Of a stretch of DNA of 17,109 nucleotides, positions 1 to 8,038 are shown piece after piece. The stretch's first letter is position 1; every line of letters starts with the position of its first letter. The position numbers and the translations under genes were made by a program. A model generated the notes under the pieces. That model was not told the DNA's origin, made no database searches, and saw only the letters and a list, made by a program, of their open reading frames with translations. Source of the stretch: Chloroflexota bacterium (GTDB lineage: Bacteria; Chloroflexota; Anaerolineae; Anaerolineales; UBA11657); the NCBI GenBank assembly GCA_003670425.1, contig QWRL01000029.1:1-17109 (forward strand). Direction: 5' to 3'.

Positions 1-304
1 TTCAGGCAGGCGTCTTCAATCAGAAGTTTAGGCGATTCAGAGGCCATTAGGACGGAGTGCGGCATTCTGGCGCACGGGTTTGCACGCGCGCGCTGTGAGA
101 AGTGCGGCCAAGACTTTTTGGTGGCGTATTCGTGCAAGGGGCGCAGCGTGCGAGAGTGCGCACTCGTTTCTAGCGGAGAACAGTTGGTGGTCGAGGCCGC
201 GGGTGCTGGTGTTGAAACAGCGATTTAAGTTTTGTCTATTTCTAACCTGCACTCCCGCAAGCTGGATAGTGTTGAATTTCCGCTTCAGTTCTTTACGTGC
301 TTAG
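1..304 (+). pseudogene. Degraded IS91-type transposase remnant (zinc-binding N-terminal part), cut by the window edge
   Basis: Frame 1 is open from base 1 to TAA at 226-228. From about base 40 it reads EAIRTECGILAHGFARARC followed by EKCGQDFLVAYSCKGRSV, which is the zinc-ribbon block that opens IS91-family (Y2 rolling-circle) transposases. The Cys codons at 58, 94, 103 and 133 are the metal-ligand candidates. After base 150 the expected CPSCNxRRM block is scrambled. Similarity resumes in frame 2 at 194-232 as RPRVLVLKQRFKF, which resembles the family segment RQWVLSxPKRLRYFL. Frame 2 stops at 302-304. The pattern fits at least one frameshift plus an internal deletion, and the catalytic part is missing. 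The left-edge sequence before about base 40 is unrecognised. The family call comes from remembered motifs, not from a search. The remnant's end coincides with the stop codon of the neighbouring O-antigen ligase-like gene. Confidence 0.7.
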
Positions 305-1795
305 CGCGGCGTCACCCGCGGGCAGGCTTGCCAGCCGGGTAGCCGCCAGGGCGAGGCCCAGTACCAGCCAAAAAAGTGTTTGCAGCGGATGAAAGTCCAG
401 ATGCACAAAATAGTGGTCAAAGATGCTGATCACCAGGGCAGCCAGCAGCGCGGCATGCGCGCCAAGCCATGCCGGCGCAAGAGCCGTGTTGTGCAGCGCG
501 CGACGCGCGTGGCCGGCTGCCCAGCCCAGCGTGGTGGCCAGCACCAGCGCAAAAGCTGCCAAGCCCAGCAGCCCGGTCTGCTCCGCCATTAGCAGATACG
601 CGCTGGACACGCCCAGGTACAAATCAACATCTGGCGCGCCACCAAAGCCAACGCCGAGAAATGGATAGCGCCCGATAAGTTCAAGCGCGTCCTTGTATTC
701 CCCGAAACGCATTTGGGTGGCGAGATCCTCGCCGCGCAAGCCGGCGCCAAAGTGCAGCACATAAGCCTGGGCTTGCGGCAGCAGCAGCACGAGTGCGGCG
801 CCGAGCGCCAACAGCCACAGCAGGCGGCGCTGCTGCAGCAGCGCAATTCCCAGCAGCACAATCAGCAGGCTGGCCATTGCAGCGCGCGAGTAAGTGAGCA
901 GCAGTGTTGTGGCAAGCAATGCCAGCAGCAGGTATGCCGGCCAGCGCCTGCCGGCCAACGGGCGGGCAGCTGCCAGCTGGGCGGCAGTCAGCGCACCCAA
1001 CACGGCCAGCATGCCCCCCAGTGCGTTGGGGTCCACCGCCGTGCCGATGGCGCGCTGTGCATTTTCAGAATCGTCCTCCACATAACGCAGCACGCTGCCC
1101 GTGGGATAGCCAAGGCGGCCGAGGGCGTTTAGGCCGCGTTCGCTGGTTGCGGGCGGCAGCAGGTAAAGCGCCAGCGCAATTGTGGCGCTGGCGCTGCCCA
1201 GCAACAGCAGCACGCGCAGCAGGCGGTTTAGCGCGCGCAGCGTGCGCGCATGCTCCACCACCAGCACGGCAAAGAACACACTCAGCAGAAACTCCACAAA
1301 CCGGCGCGCCAGGTTGGGTGTGAAGGCAGTGTGCGCCAGCGCGCTGACGAACGCCACCACGCACACCATTGCAAACGCCAGCAACGGCGCGTGCACCGGT
1401 GTCACCAGCAGGTGGCGGCGGTAACCGGCCATCCACTGGCACAGGTAAACCAGCAGCGCGCCCGCCAGCGCCACATCCAGCAGCGTAAGTGTGAGCACAA
1501 ACTTGAACGGCAGCGTGCCGAACGGCAGCAGGGTGATGATGGCAAGCACGGCGCAAAGCGCCACCTCCAGGCTGGCCAGCGCCCACAGCACCAGCGCCAG
1601 CGCGCCAAAAACAGCCAGCGTTACAAGTGCGCCGGCATAGCCAAGCAAGGCCCCCGCCAGCACGGCCAACACTGCGATGGCTGCGCCCAGCAGCAACGGC
1701 GCTGGTGGCCAGCGGGTGCTTGTTTGCGGAGTAGTGGTCAACTGCATTGCTGTGGCCGCGGGCGCGGACAATGCTGCGTGTCCGTGCGCCAGCAC
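293..1795 (-). CDS. O-antigen ligase / polymerase-like polytopic membrane protein (Wzy/WaaL superfamily)
   Basis: This 500-residue, strongly hydrophobic protein has roughly 12 membrane segments. Family features in order are RAIGTAVDPNALGG (248-261), TYSRAAMASL (301-310), the large periplasmic loop of about 343-395, and GVGFGGAPD (380-389) followed by YLLMAEQTGLLGL (400-412). WaaL/Wzy proteins transfer or polymerise undecaprenyl-linked glycans on the outer face of the membrane. The His usually found just before the YL..aE.G segment is not visible; SSA (397-399) stands there. The GTG start at 1795 lies 25 bp downstream of the YfhO stop; ATG at 1747 (residue 17) is an equally possible start, and neither has a clear ribosome binding site. 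It is the last gene of a four-gene glycan operon. Whether it is a ligase or a polymerase cannot be decided from the sequence. Confidence 0.75.
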   Translation of the reverse strand: MLAHGHAALSAPAATAMQLTTTPQTSTRWPPAPLLLGAAIAVLAVLAGALLGYAGALVTLAVFGALALVLWALASLEVALCAVLAIITLLPFGTLPFKFVLTLTLLDVALAGALLVYLCQWMAGYRRHLLVTPVHAPLLAFAMVCVVAFVSALAHTAFTPNLARRFVEFLLSVFFAVLVVEHARTLRALNRLLRVLLLLGSASATIALALYLLPPATSERGLNALGRLGYPTGSVLRYVEDDSENAQRAIGTAVDPNALGGMLAVLGALTAAQLAAARPLAGRRWPAYLLLALLATTLLLTYSRAAMASLLIVLLGIALLQQRRLLWLLALGAALVLLLPQAQAYVLHFGAGLRGEDLATQMRFGEYKDALELIGRYPFLGVGFGGAPDVDLYLGVSSAYLLMAEQTGLLGLAAFALVLATTLGWAAGHARRALHNTALAPAWLGAHAALLAALVISIFDHYFVHLDFHPLQTLFWLVLGLALAATRLASLPAGDAALST

Positions 1796-1820
1796 AAGCG
1801 CATTGCGCGGCGCACAGCCA

Positions 1821-4061
1821 TTATGCGGTAGTTACAGCGCTGCGGCCGGGCTTGCGCCGCAGCAGCGGAAACACTGCCAGCGCAATCCCCAGCAGCGAAA
1901 GCGCTGCGCCCCATTGCAGTGCGCGCGGCCGGTATTGCAATTGCACAGTATGGGTTCCGGCGCCGGGGAGTGCCACGCCCTGCACAAAACCATTTACTGG
2001 AATGCTGGGCTGCCAGGCGCCGCCGTTTACGCTGGCCATCCAGCCCGGGTACCAGGCTTCAGACACAACCAGCAATCCCGCTGCGCTACTCTGCGCCGTG
2101 AGCTGCAGTGCGCCCGGTTGGTCGCTATTTACCGCGGCGCTGCCCGTGCCCGGCTGCAGGCCGGCTGGCGCTGCGGAATCCACCAGCGCCGTGCCCAGCG
2201 CATCAAAACCGGGTGTGCGCAGCAGCTGCCAGAATTCTTCCGGGTTGGCCGGGCGCTGCACCTTGCTGGCCACCCAAGCGCGTTGCGCGGTGAAGGGCAG
2301 GCGGTACACCTTGGCGTCGCCCTCGGGTGCGGGCCCGTGGTACAGCGTTTGCGCTGCCAGTGGCAGTCCTTCGCGCGTGCCCGGCTCCATCTTCCAAGAC
2401 ACCAGATAGTCCACACCCAGCAGCTTGAAGCGCACGTCCTCGGCGGCGTAGGCGTCAAACTCCATCCACATGCGCGGCCGGATCGGCGAGATGCCGCCCC
2501 ACTCGCGCAGGCCATACATGCACGCCCAGTGCCCGTTCATGCGCGCATCGTCTTGCACCCTGAACCAGCGGCCGGTGCCGGCATCTTGCTGCAGTGCCGC
2601 AAGCATCGGCCGGTATGGATATGTTTCGAATGGGGCCACCGCGTTTGTGGCGCTGTTTGCGGCGAACAGTTCAAGCGCCAGCACCGTCAGCAGCATCCCC
2701 GGGAACCAGCTGCGCAGCGGGCGCGCTGCCAGTGTGATGGCTGCCAGCGCCACGCCCAGCAGCAGCAGCCCAAAGCGCGGCGGCAGTTCGCCCCACTTGA
2801 CTGCATCACCGCGGGCCAGCAGCAGCACCGCCAGCAGCAGCACAATTACGGGCAGCGTCATGCTGCGCAGCAGCCGCGCTGCTTTTGCAACTGCGCGCCG
2901 GCTGCGGCGCGGCAGCGCGCCCAGTAGCAGCGCAGCGCCATGCGCCACCAGCGCAGCCCCGGACATGGCCACAACCAGTGCGGCGCGCTCCTGCCCGCGG
3001 AACAGGCTGTAGCCCGGCAGGATCCAGTACGCCAGCCCGTACGCGCCTTGGCTGCTGCCAAAGCCAAGCAGCACGCCGGCAAGTGCGGCCACCACCCAAA
3101 AGCGCACGGCAGCCGTTGGCACGGCAGTCGCAGCCAGCAGCGCCAGCGTCAACCCCAGAATGCCCATGAACAACGGCTGCCAGCGGCTGACGAGTCCGGT
3201 AACTACAAGCTGCGCCAGATCCTGCAGCGGAAAGCCGTGCGCCAGCTCCGCGTACGGCAGGCTGCTGCGCGTGGACAGCGAAAGGTATTGCGCCTGCGGC
3301 AGCAGCTGCACCGCACATATCAGCGCGCCCAGCAGCAGCACGGGTGCCAGCCGCCAAAGCAGCGCCGGCCATGGGCTGCCGGCAGCGCGCCCGCAAAATA
3401 AAAAGTATGCAATTGCCAGATAACCGCAGAGCAGAAAACTTTGCGGGTGGCCGGCGGCAAACATCAATGCCAGCAAACCGGTTGCGATTGCGCGCGACGT
3501 CGCGTCCGCATGCAGCGCGAGGCGCCGCATGGCGAGCAGCAGCAATGGCAGCCACGCTGCTGTTTCCAGGATGCCGGTTTGCAGCGGGGGATAGCCGGTG
3601 AGGTAGCCGCCGAAGGCGAATACAAGCGCACCCGCCAGTGCCGCCAAGCCGCGGCCGGTTTCGGCGCGCAGAAATGCGTAGGCGCCCAGCCCGGCAATTA
3701 AATAATGGGCAACTGTTTCCGCGGTCAGCGCCAGCAGCGGAAAATGGCCGTAGCCCAGCAGGCGCAGCAAGCCAAAGCTCAGCCACACCGGCGGGTAGAA
3801 AAACTGCGCCTGCCGGGCGGCCGGGAATGGATAGCCGCCAAAGAAACAGTCGGTCCACAGCGGCAGCCGCCCGGCTGCAAGTTCGCGAAACGCCAGCGAG
3901 CGAAACACAAAAAACTGCTGCGTGAAGTCCCCGTCCGGAAAAACCACCTGGTTGGGCGGCGCTGCAAAGTAGCGCCAGAAGAACAGCGCCCACAGCCCGG
4001 CCAGGATTGCGCAGTGTGCGGCGGCGCTGTTGCGCAGCCAGCGGCTCAGTTCAGGGGGCAT
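1821..4061 (-). CDS. YfhO-family membrane protein (GT-C-like)
   Basis: 746 residues. The N-terminal region carries the YfhO signature: FPDGDFTQQFF (41-51), then GRLPLWTDCFFGGYPF with ARQAQFFYPP, ending near residue 90. The acidic D43 and D45 in the first extracytoplasmic loop match the GT-C catalytic position. About 12 membrane helices follow, then a soluble domain. The C-terminal part contains VSEAWYPGWMASVNG, NGFVQGVALPGAGTHTVQLQYRP and a final helix with a basic tail (RRKPGR), all typical of the family. In Gram-positive bacteria YfhO adds sugars from a polyprenyl-phosphate donor to teichoic acids; the acceptor here is unknown. The ATG at 4061 fits the family N-terminus, but no Shine-Dalgarno is seen. 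It lies 83 bp after the GT39-like gene and 25 bp before the ligase-like gene, consistent with one transcript. Confidence 0.85.
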   Translation of the reverse strand: MPPELSRWLRNSAAAHCAILAGLWALFFWRYFAAPPNQVVFPDGDFTQQFFVFRSLAFRELAAGRLPLWTDCFFGGYPFPAARQAQFFYPPVWLSFGLLRLLGYGHFPLLALTAETVAHYLIAGLGAYAFLRAETGRGLAALAGALVFAFGGYLTGYPPLQTGILETAAWLPLLLLAMRRLALHADATSRAIATGLLALMFAAGHPQSFLLCGYLAIAYFLFCGRAAGSPWPALLWRLAPVLLLGALICAVQLLPQAQYLSLSTRSSLPYAELAHGFPLQDLAQLVVTGLVSRWQPLFMGILGLTLALLAATAVPTAAVRFWVVAALAGVLLGFGSSQGAYGLAYWILPGYSLFRGQERAALVVAMSGAALVAHGAALLLGALPRRSRRAVAKAARLLRSMTLPVIVLLLAVLLLARGDAVKWGELPPRFGLLLLGVALAAITLAARPLRSWFPGMLLTVLALELFAANSATNAVAPFETYPYRPMLAALQQDAGTGRWFRVQDDARMNGHWACMYGLREWGGISPIRPRMWMEFDAYAAEDVRFKLLGVDYLVSWKMEPGTREGLPLAAQTLYHGPAPEGDAKVYRLPFTAQRAWVASKVQRPANPEEFWQLLRTPGFDALGTALVDSAAPAGLQPGTGSAAVNSDQPGALQLTAQSSAAGLLVVSEAWYPGWMASVNGGAWQPSIPVNGFVQGVALPGAGTHTVQLQYRPRALQWGAALSLLGIALAVFPLLRRKPGRSAVTTA

Positions 4062-4144
4062 GGCAGGTGGAGTTTGACCAGCACTGTGTGGGTTGGCGGT
4101 GATTTATGCGCGCCACCCCCATTTGGAAAGTTTAGCATCGGGGC

Positions 4145-6448
4145 TCAGTCTGGAGATGCAACGCGGATGGGGCACAGCGTGACAAAATTGTCGCCCCATT
4201 CGCCGCCGGCACTGATCACGGTTAGGCGCTCATCACGGTCGTTGTACATGCCAACTTGTACGCTATATGTGCCGGGCGGTGTGTTTGCAGCCAGCTGCAG
4301 TGTGTGCGCGTCGGCGTAGTCTTGCCCGGGCTGCCACGCTGCGGTGGGCGCGTTGCCGTCCAGTGGCCAGCCGTCATGCTGCCCCCACACTTGGTCGCCG
4401 GTGCCGCGCACTTGCACAAACACAGTGTAATTGGCGGCGGGCGCGCGCAATGCACGCCAGTGCAATGTCAGCCGCAGCGCGTCGCCGGCATGCAGCGTGC
4501 GCGGGCCAAGTTCGTAGCCGCTAAGCTGCACCTGGTTTTCAAGGTTGATTGCAAGTGCGTTGGGCACACCGCCGGCTGCTGCCAGCAGCGGCAGCTCGGC
4601 CAGGAGCGCATACTCGGCGCCAGTATCAGTCAACAGGCGCTCGCCAGTGGCAAAGTCATACAGGCCCACTTGCACTTGCAGGCGCGCCGGGGCGCATGCG
4701 GTTTGCGGAACGCGCAGTACATAGCGGTCTGCCAGCAGCTGCCCGGGCTGCAGCAGGCGCGTGGGCTGCCGGCCAAGGCCGGGGAAAGTGTCGCGCTGCG
4801 CAACAATCGTTTGCGCCTCATCAATCAGATGCACGAACACGCTCCAATCGCGCTGCATGGGCGCCAGCACCTGCCAGTAAAGGGTCAGCTCTGCATCGTC
4901 GCCGGGCTGCACTTGCGTGGCACCCAATGTGTACCCCAGCAGGCGCATGGATGGCGGCGTGCCAAAGCCCGCGCCAACGGTTTGCTTCATTTGCGTCAAG
5001 TCTGCCGGCGTGGGCGCTGCGTAGGCGGGTGCAATTATCCATATGGGCGCAGCTGCGCTCAGTGCCAGCATTGCCAAAACCGGCACGCTTAGGCACACAT
5101 TGCGCGCCGTGCGCCAGCGGGCGGGGAACCATGCGGCAATGCCCGCAGCAAACAGCACTGCCAGCGATTGGATGGCCGTAAACATGAGGCGCCCCTGCGA
5201 TGACCATGTGAAAGTGGACCAGCGCAGCAGTGCTACGAACACGGCTAGCGGAGCAACAATGATGACAGCCAGCGGCAGCCAGCTGTGCAGCGCGCTGCGC
5301 CGGGCCATGCGCCCTGCAAAAATGAATGCGCCGCTGCCTGCCACAAGTGCAAATGTATTTAGCATGCTGTACACCCAGCCGGGAAACGGAACATTCACGC
5401 CGCCGAATAATCCCCAGAATGTGCGCATGAATCCTTCGCGCTCGCTCCACAGCTGCTGCAAGCCCGCCGGATGGGAACGCACACCCAACACCGCCACAAA
5501 CTGGTTGAGGCCGGTGGGCGTTCCGTAAAGCTGCAGGTTGCGCACAAACCACCAGCCGGCAGCAAGTGCCGCAATGCCAAACACCAGCAGCAGCATGCGC
5601 GTTAAGCGCAGTGCGTGGCGCTGCATGCTGCCGGGTGCGCCGCGCTGCGCAGGGGACCGCCAGTCTGCAATCTGGAGCACGCCAATCACCGCCGCAGCAA
5701 CCGGGAACAGCGCCAGCAGTGAAAGCTTGGAGAGCGCACCCAAGCCCAGCAGCAAGCCCAGCAGCGCATGCGCTGCGGGCTGGCGCACACTAGCAGCTGC
5801 CGGTGCAGCCGCCATCCGCACCAGCAGCAACACTATCAAGCTGGCCAGCAGCATGGCAAGGTTGTCGTTGTTTACGGTGCCAGAGATAAATAGAAACATG
5901 GGCGTGAAGGCCACAAAGCCCGCTGCACAGGCAGCCAGCCAGCGGTCGCGCGCCAGCACGGCCAGCCCAATCTCGTAGGTGCACCACACCGTGCCAGCCG
6001 CCAGCAGCACGGACAACAATCGAATGACACGCACGGCCAGCGCGGTGCCATGCCATGGCCAGCTTTCCGCTGCCGTGTGCACCACCAGATTGCGGTTGCC
6101 ATCCGTTGTGAGAATGCCCACGTCCGCATGTGGATTCAGCCAGCGCACGCGGGCCATGTCGCTTGTGTCAATGAAGCGCGTTGCCTGCGCCATCAAGAAA
6201 TAGTAGAGCGGCGGCTGGCCGGCCTCCTGGCGCCACGGGCCGGGGTCAGCGGGGTCAAGCACAGGCAGGTTGCCGGTGTCTGCAATATGCCTGACCATTG
6301 GATAGTGCCAAACTTCGTCTGAGGCGTCGAAGAGCGGCGTAGTGGCGGCGTACACGCTGCCCAACCCAATGCAGGCGGCCAGCAGCAGCATGAGGCCCGC
6401 ATGGGTTTGCCAGTAGCGGGCGGCGGGTAAGTTGGGAGTGGCGCGCAT
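4145..6448 (-). CDS. GT-C glycosyltransferase (GT39/ArnT-like) with two tandem C-terminal beta domains
   Basis: 767 residues. The first membrane helix (about 17-36) is followed by LFDASDEVWHYPMVRHI, with D41, D44 and E45 in the first outer loop, as expected for dolichyl/polyprenyl-phosphate-dependent GT-C enzymes. QEAGQPPLYYF (74-84), SGTVNNDN (189-196) and WSSQGRLMFTAIQSLAVL (415-432) are further family marks. The membrane core ends near residue 478. Two homologous beta-rich modules follow at about 503-612 and 642-745; both contain a GYxLG start, an LTLxW strand, a W/YxVFV strand, an LQPGQ or WQPGQ turn and a QVGLY/QVGMY strand near the end. Such enzymes transfer a single sugar to a lipid or protein acceptor outside the membrane. 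The acceptor is unknown; the secreted LysM protein encoded just upstream and its Thr/Pro-rich linkers are a guess. The ATG start lacks a Shine-Dalgarno. Confidence 0.8.
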   Translation of the reverse strand: MRATPNLPAARYWQTHAGLMLLLAACIGLGSVYAATTPLFDASDEVWHYPMVRHIADTGNLPVLDPADPGPWRQEAGQPPLYYFLMAQATRFIDTSDMARVRWLNPHADVGILTTDGNRNLVVHTAAESWPWHGTALAVRVIRLLSVLLAAGTVWCTYEIGLAVLARDRWLAACAAGFVAFTPMFLFISGTVNNDNLAMLLASLIVLLLVRMAAAPAAASVRQPAAHALLGLLLGLGALSKLSLLALFPVAAAVIGVLQIADWRSPAQRGAPGSMQRHALRLTRMLLLVFGIAALAAGWWFVRNLQLYGTPTGLNQFVAVLGVRSHPAGLQQLWSEREGFMRTFWGLFGGVNVPFPGWVYSMLNTFALVAGSGAFIFAGRMARRSALHSWLPLAVIIVAPLAVFVALLRWSTFTWSSQGRLMFTAIQSLAVLFAAGIAAWFPARWRTARNVCLSVPVLAMLALSAAAPIWIIAPAYAAPTPADLTQMKQTVGAGFGTPPSMRLLGYTLGATQVQPGDDAELTLYWQVLAPMQRDWSVFVHLIDEAQTIVAQRDTFPGLGRQPTRLLQPGQLLADRYVLRVPQTACAPARLQVQVGLYDFATGERLLTDTGAEYALLAELPLLAAAGGVPNALAINLENQVQLSGYELGPRTLHAGDALRLTLHWRALRAPAANYTVFVQVRGTGDQVWGQHDGWPLDGNAPTAAWQPGQDYADAHTLQLAANTPPGTYSVQVGMYNDRDERLTVISAGGEWGDNFVTLCPIRVASPD

Positions 6449-6485
6449 TACGGTGCGCCAGTGTCAGGCGCGCAGCGCATGCCGT

Positions 6486-6500
6486 GCGGCGCAGCGCCGC
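6486..6500 (-). other. Perfect GC-rich hairpin directly after the LysM gene
   Basis: GCGGCGC and GCGCCGC flank a single central A, 3 bp past the stop codon of the LysM/CNA-B gene and about 38 bp before the GT39-like start. No T run follows, so it is not a classical intrinsic terminator. It could protect the 3' end of a processed transcript or cause partial termination, giving more surface protein than glycosyltransferase. Confidence 0.45.
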
Positions 6501-6503
6501 GCG

Positions 6504-7967
6504 CTAACGGCGGCGTGTGAGCAGCAGGTAGCCGGCCAGGCCGGCACCGCCCAAGAGCAGCATTGCGCCCAGTGCACCCACCAGCGGGCCCAGCCACGCG
6601 GGCTGTTTGGCAGCGCCTGCAACGGCGGTTGGCGTGGGCGCAGCACCACCGAGTTGCGCGCCAAACTCCAGGTTTGCAGTGCTGCCCATTGCCAAGGTCA
6701 GGTCCCATTCCACGCGCGTGGTGGACAGGTAACCTGCGGGTGCCTGCAGTGCAATGCGGTAATTGGCCGGCTGCAATTTTTCAAAGCAGTACGGCTCAGG
6801 TTTTTCGCCGGTGGTGTAGGTGCCCAACGTCTTGCTGCTGCCGGTATCCGTAATTGTGAACACGCCGCCTTTCACCTGGCCTTCGCCGGCATCCAGCACA
6901 CCGTTGCCGTTTAGGTCATCGTAGACCTGCACACAAATGGCGCCCGAAGGCGCTTCTGTGGGCAGCGCTTCCGCAGTTGGCTCGACGGTTGGCTCAGCCG
7001 CCACGGTGGCGGTGACTTCGGCAACGACAGCAGTTGCAGCCGGGTCGGGCGTTGGCGTCTCAGCTGCGGCCGCGGGCGTTGCCGGTATTAACGCCGTGTC
7101 CGCCTGCCCCACAATAATTTTTTGGCCCAGTGAAAGCATTCTGGTGACACCGGGGTTGAGTGATTTAAGCTTTTCGAGGCATTCCGGCGTGTCGCCGCAC
7201 ACTATGGATGCAATGTGAATCAGTGTATCTCCCGGTTGGACCACCCAGAACTGCTGTCCGCTGGCATCGGCGGTGGGAACCGCAAAATTTGTGGGTGCTA
7301 TTTTCACCGGCGCCGCAGCTACCACCGGCGTTGCAGCTGAAGCCGCTGGCGTTGCAGTGCTTGCGCTCAGTACAACCAGTGTCGCATTGTCAAAATAAGC
7401 ATCGTTGTGCTTTAGCGACACAGTTGTGGATGCAAAGGTAAAGACGGTAATGCTAGTGCCGATCGCCACAGCCTCCACGTTGATGGTTCCGTAGCTGTTA
7501 ACGTACTGCGCAGAGGCCCACACATTCCCGGCATCTGACGCGAAGGGCCCGATGCCGGCCTTCAGCGTAATGGATCCGCTTGACGCTGCGCTGTCATCAC
7601 TGGAGTTGGCCCACGCATGCGCTGAGAGCGTGAAGCGATAGGTGGCGCCGGCGGTAAGCCCGGTTACAGTTTGCTGAATGCCGGCTGTGTAGGTGCCGTT
7701 CGAAACTTCCAGCTGCTGCGCACTGACGCCCTGGGCAACGCGCGCGGCTGCCTGGCTGGTAGTGATGCTTTTGAACGTGGGACTGCCTGACACCACCCAC
7801 TTGGTCCAGCCGGAAGCAACGCCGCTGACAAAGGTGTCCTCAAAGCCGCCGTTGGTCAGCAGGTTGGTGGCAGGTGCGGGCGCAGCTTGCACTGCCGTAG
7901 CCAGCAGCCCGCCCGCCAGCGTGGCAGCTGCTATTCCACGCAGGAAAACTAGAATCTGTCGTTTCAT
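6504..7967 (-). CDS. Secreted, membrane-anchored LysM / CNA-B-like modular surface protein
   Basis: 487 residues. It has a signal peptide (MKRQ, hydrophobic core about 5-26, likely cut near VQA-AP at 28-29). Next comes a jelly-roll carbohydrate-binding-like domain opening with TNLLTNGGFED (34-44) and running to about 200. An Ala/Thr/Pro linker leads to a LysM domain (about 240-287, FWVVQPGDTLIHIA) with an extra C257-C263 pair that may form a disulfide. A second Pro/Thr/Glu linker (290-340) precedes a CNA-B/SdrD-B-like domain (344-437) with VYDDLNGNGVLDAGEG, a plausible calcium-binding loop. It ends with a membrane helix (459-483) and a TRRR tail. LysM domains bind GlcNAc-containing glycans, so a wall-binding or scaffold role is likely. 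No LPxTG motif precedes the helix, so this looks membrane-held rather than sortase-linked. The start is fixed by the signal peptide and the promoter just upstream. Confidence 0.85.
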   Translation of the reverse strand: MKRQILVFLRGIAAATLAGGLLATAVQAAPAPATNLLTNGGFEDTFVSGVASGWTKWVVSGSPTFKSITTSQAAARVAQGVSAQQLEVSNGTYTAGIQQTVTGLTAGATYRFTLSAHAWANSSDDSAASSGSITLKAGIGPFASDAGNVWASAQYVNSYGTINVEAVAIGTSITVFTFASTTVSLKHNDAYFDNATLVVLSASTATPAASAATPVVAAAPVKIAPTNFAVPTADASGQQFWVVQPGDTLIHIASIVCGDTPECLEKLKSLNPGVTRMLSLGQKIIVGQADTALIPATPAAAAETPTPDPAATAVVAEVTATVAAEPTVEPTAEALPTEAPSGAICVQVYDDLNGNGVLDAGEGQVKGGVFTITDTGSSKTLGTYTTGEKPEPYCFEKLQPANYRIALQAPAGYLSTTRVEWDLTLAMGSTANLEFGAQLGGAAPTPTAVAGAAKQPAWLGPLVGALGAMLLLGGAGLAGYLLLTRRR

Positions 7968-7988
7968 TATTTACACGGACGGTCGCCG

Positions 7989-7997
7989 ATTATAGCA
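7989..7997 (-). promoter_or_regulatory. Extended -10 promoter of the LysM/glycan operon
   Basis: On the minus strand this reads TGC-TATAAT, a consensus -10 with the TGn extension. It predicts a transcript start near 7982 and a leader of about 15 nt before the ATG at 7967. No convincing -35 is visible, as is usual for extended -10 promoters, and no ribosome binding site lies in the short leader. Confidence 0.65.
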
Positions 7998-8008
7998 GCT
8001 TGGCTGCT
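7994..8008. promoter_or_regulatory. Perfect palindrome between divergent promoters (candidate operator)
   Basis: AGCAGC-TTG-GCTGCT is a perfect 6-3-6 inverted repeat. It overlaps the extension of the LysM-operon -10 and occupies the -35 zone of the uvrC promoter. A dimeric regulator bound here would cover both promoters. It does not resemble a GAAC-N4-GTTC type SOS box. The regulator is unknown. Confidence 0.4.
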
Positions 8009-8022
8009 TTGAAAAATGCGCA

Positions 8023-8031
8023 TGCTAAAAT
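8023..8031 (+). promoter_or_regulatory. Extended -10 promoter of uvrC, near-leaderless
   Basis: TGC-TAAAAT, five of six matches to the -10 consensus plus the TGn extension. The predicted start is about 8038, one base before the uvrC ATG at 8039, so the message would be leaderless or nearly so. No consensus -35 is present at the right distance. Confidence 0.55.
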
Positions 8032-8038
8032 CAAAACA

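Noticed and set aside
720..1010. CAG/GCAGCA-rich plus-strand reading frames with long Gln runs
   Set aside because: These are the complement of Leu/Ala-rich membrane helices in the O-antigen ligase-like gene, not a real repeat protein.
2806..3993. Minus-strand ORF of 395 codons inside the YfhO gene
   Set aside because: Same strand but a different frame; composition is Ala/Arg/Cys-rich and the YfhO frame has clear family motifs over the same bases.
7968..8038. SOS (LexA) box in front of uvrC
   Set aside because: No GAAC-N4-GTTC or CTGT-N8-ACAG pattern is present; the palindrome found is of a different type.
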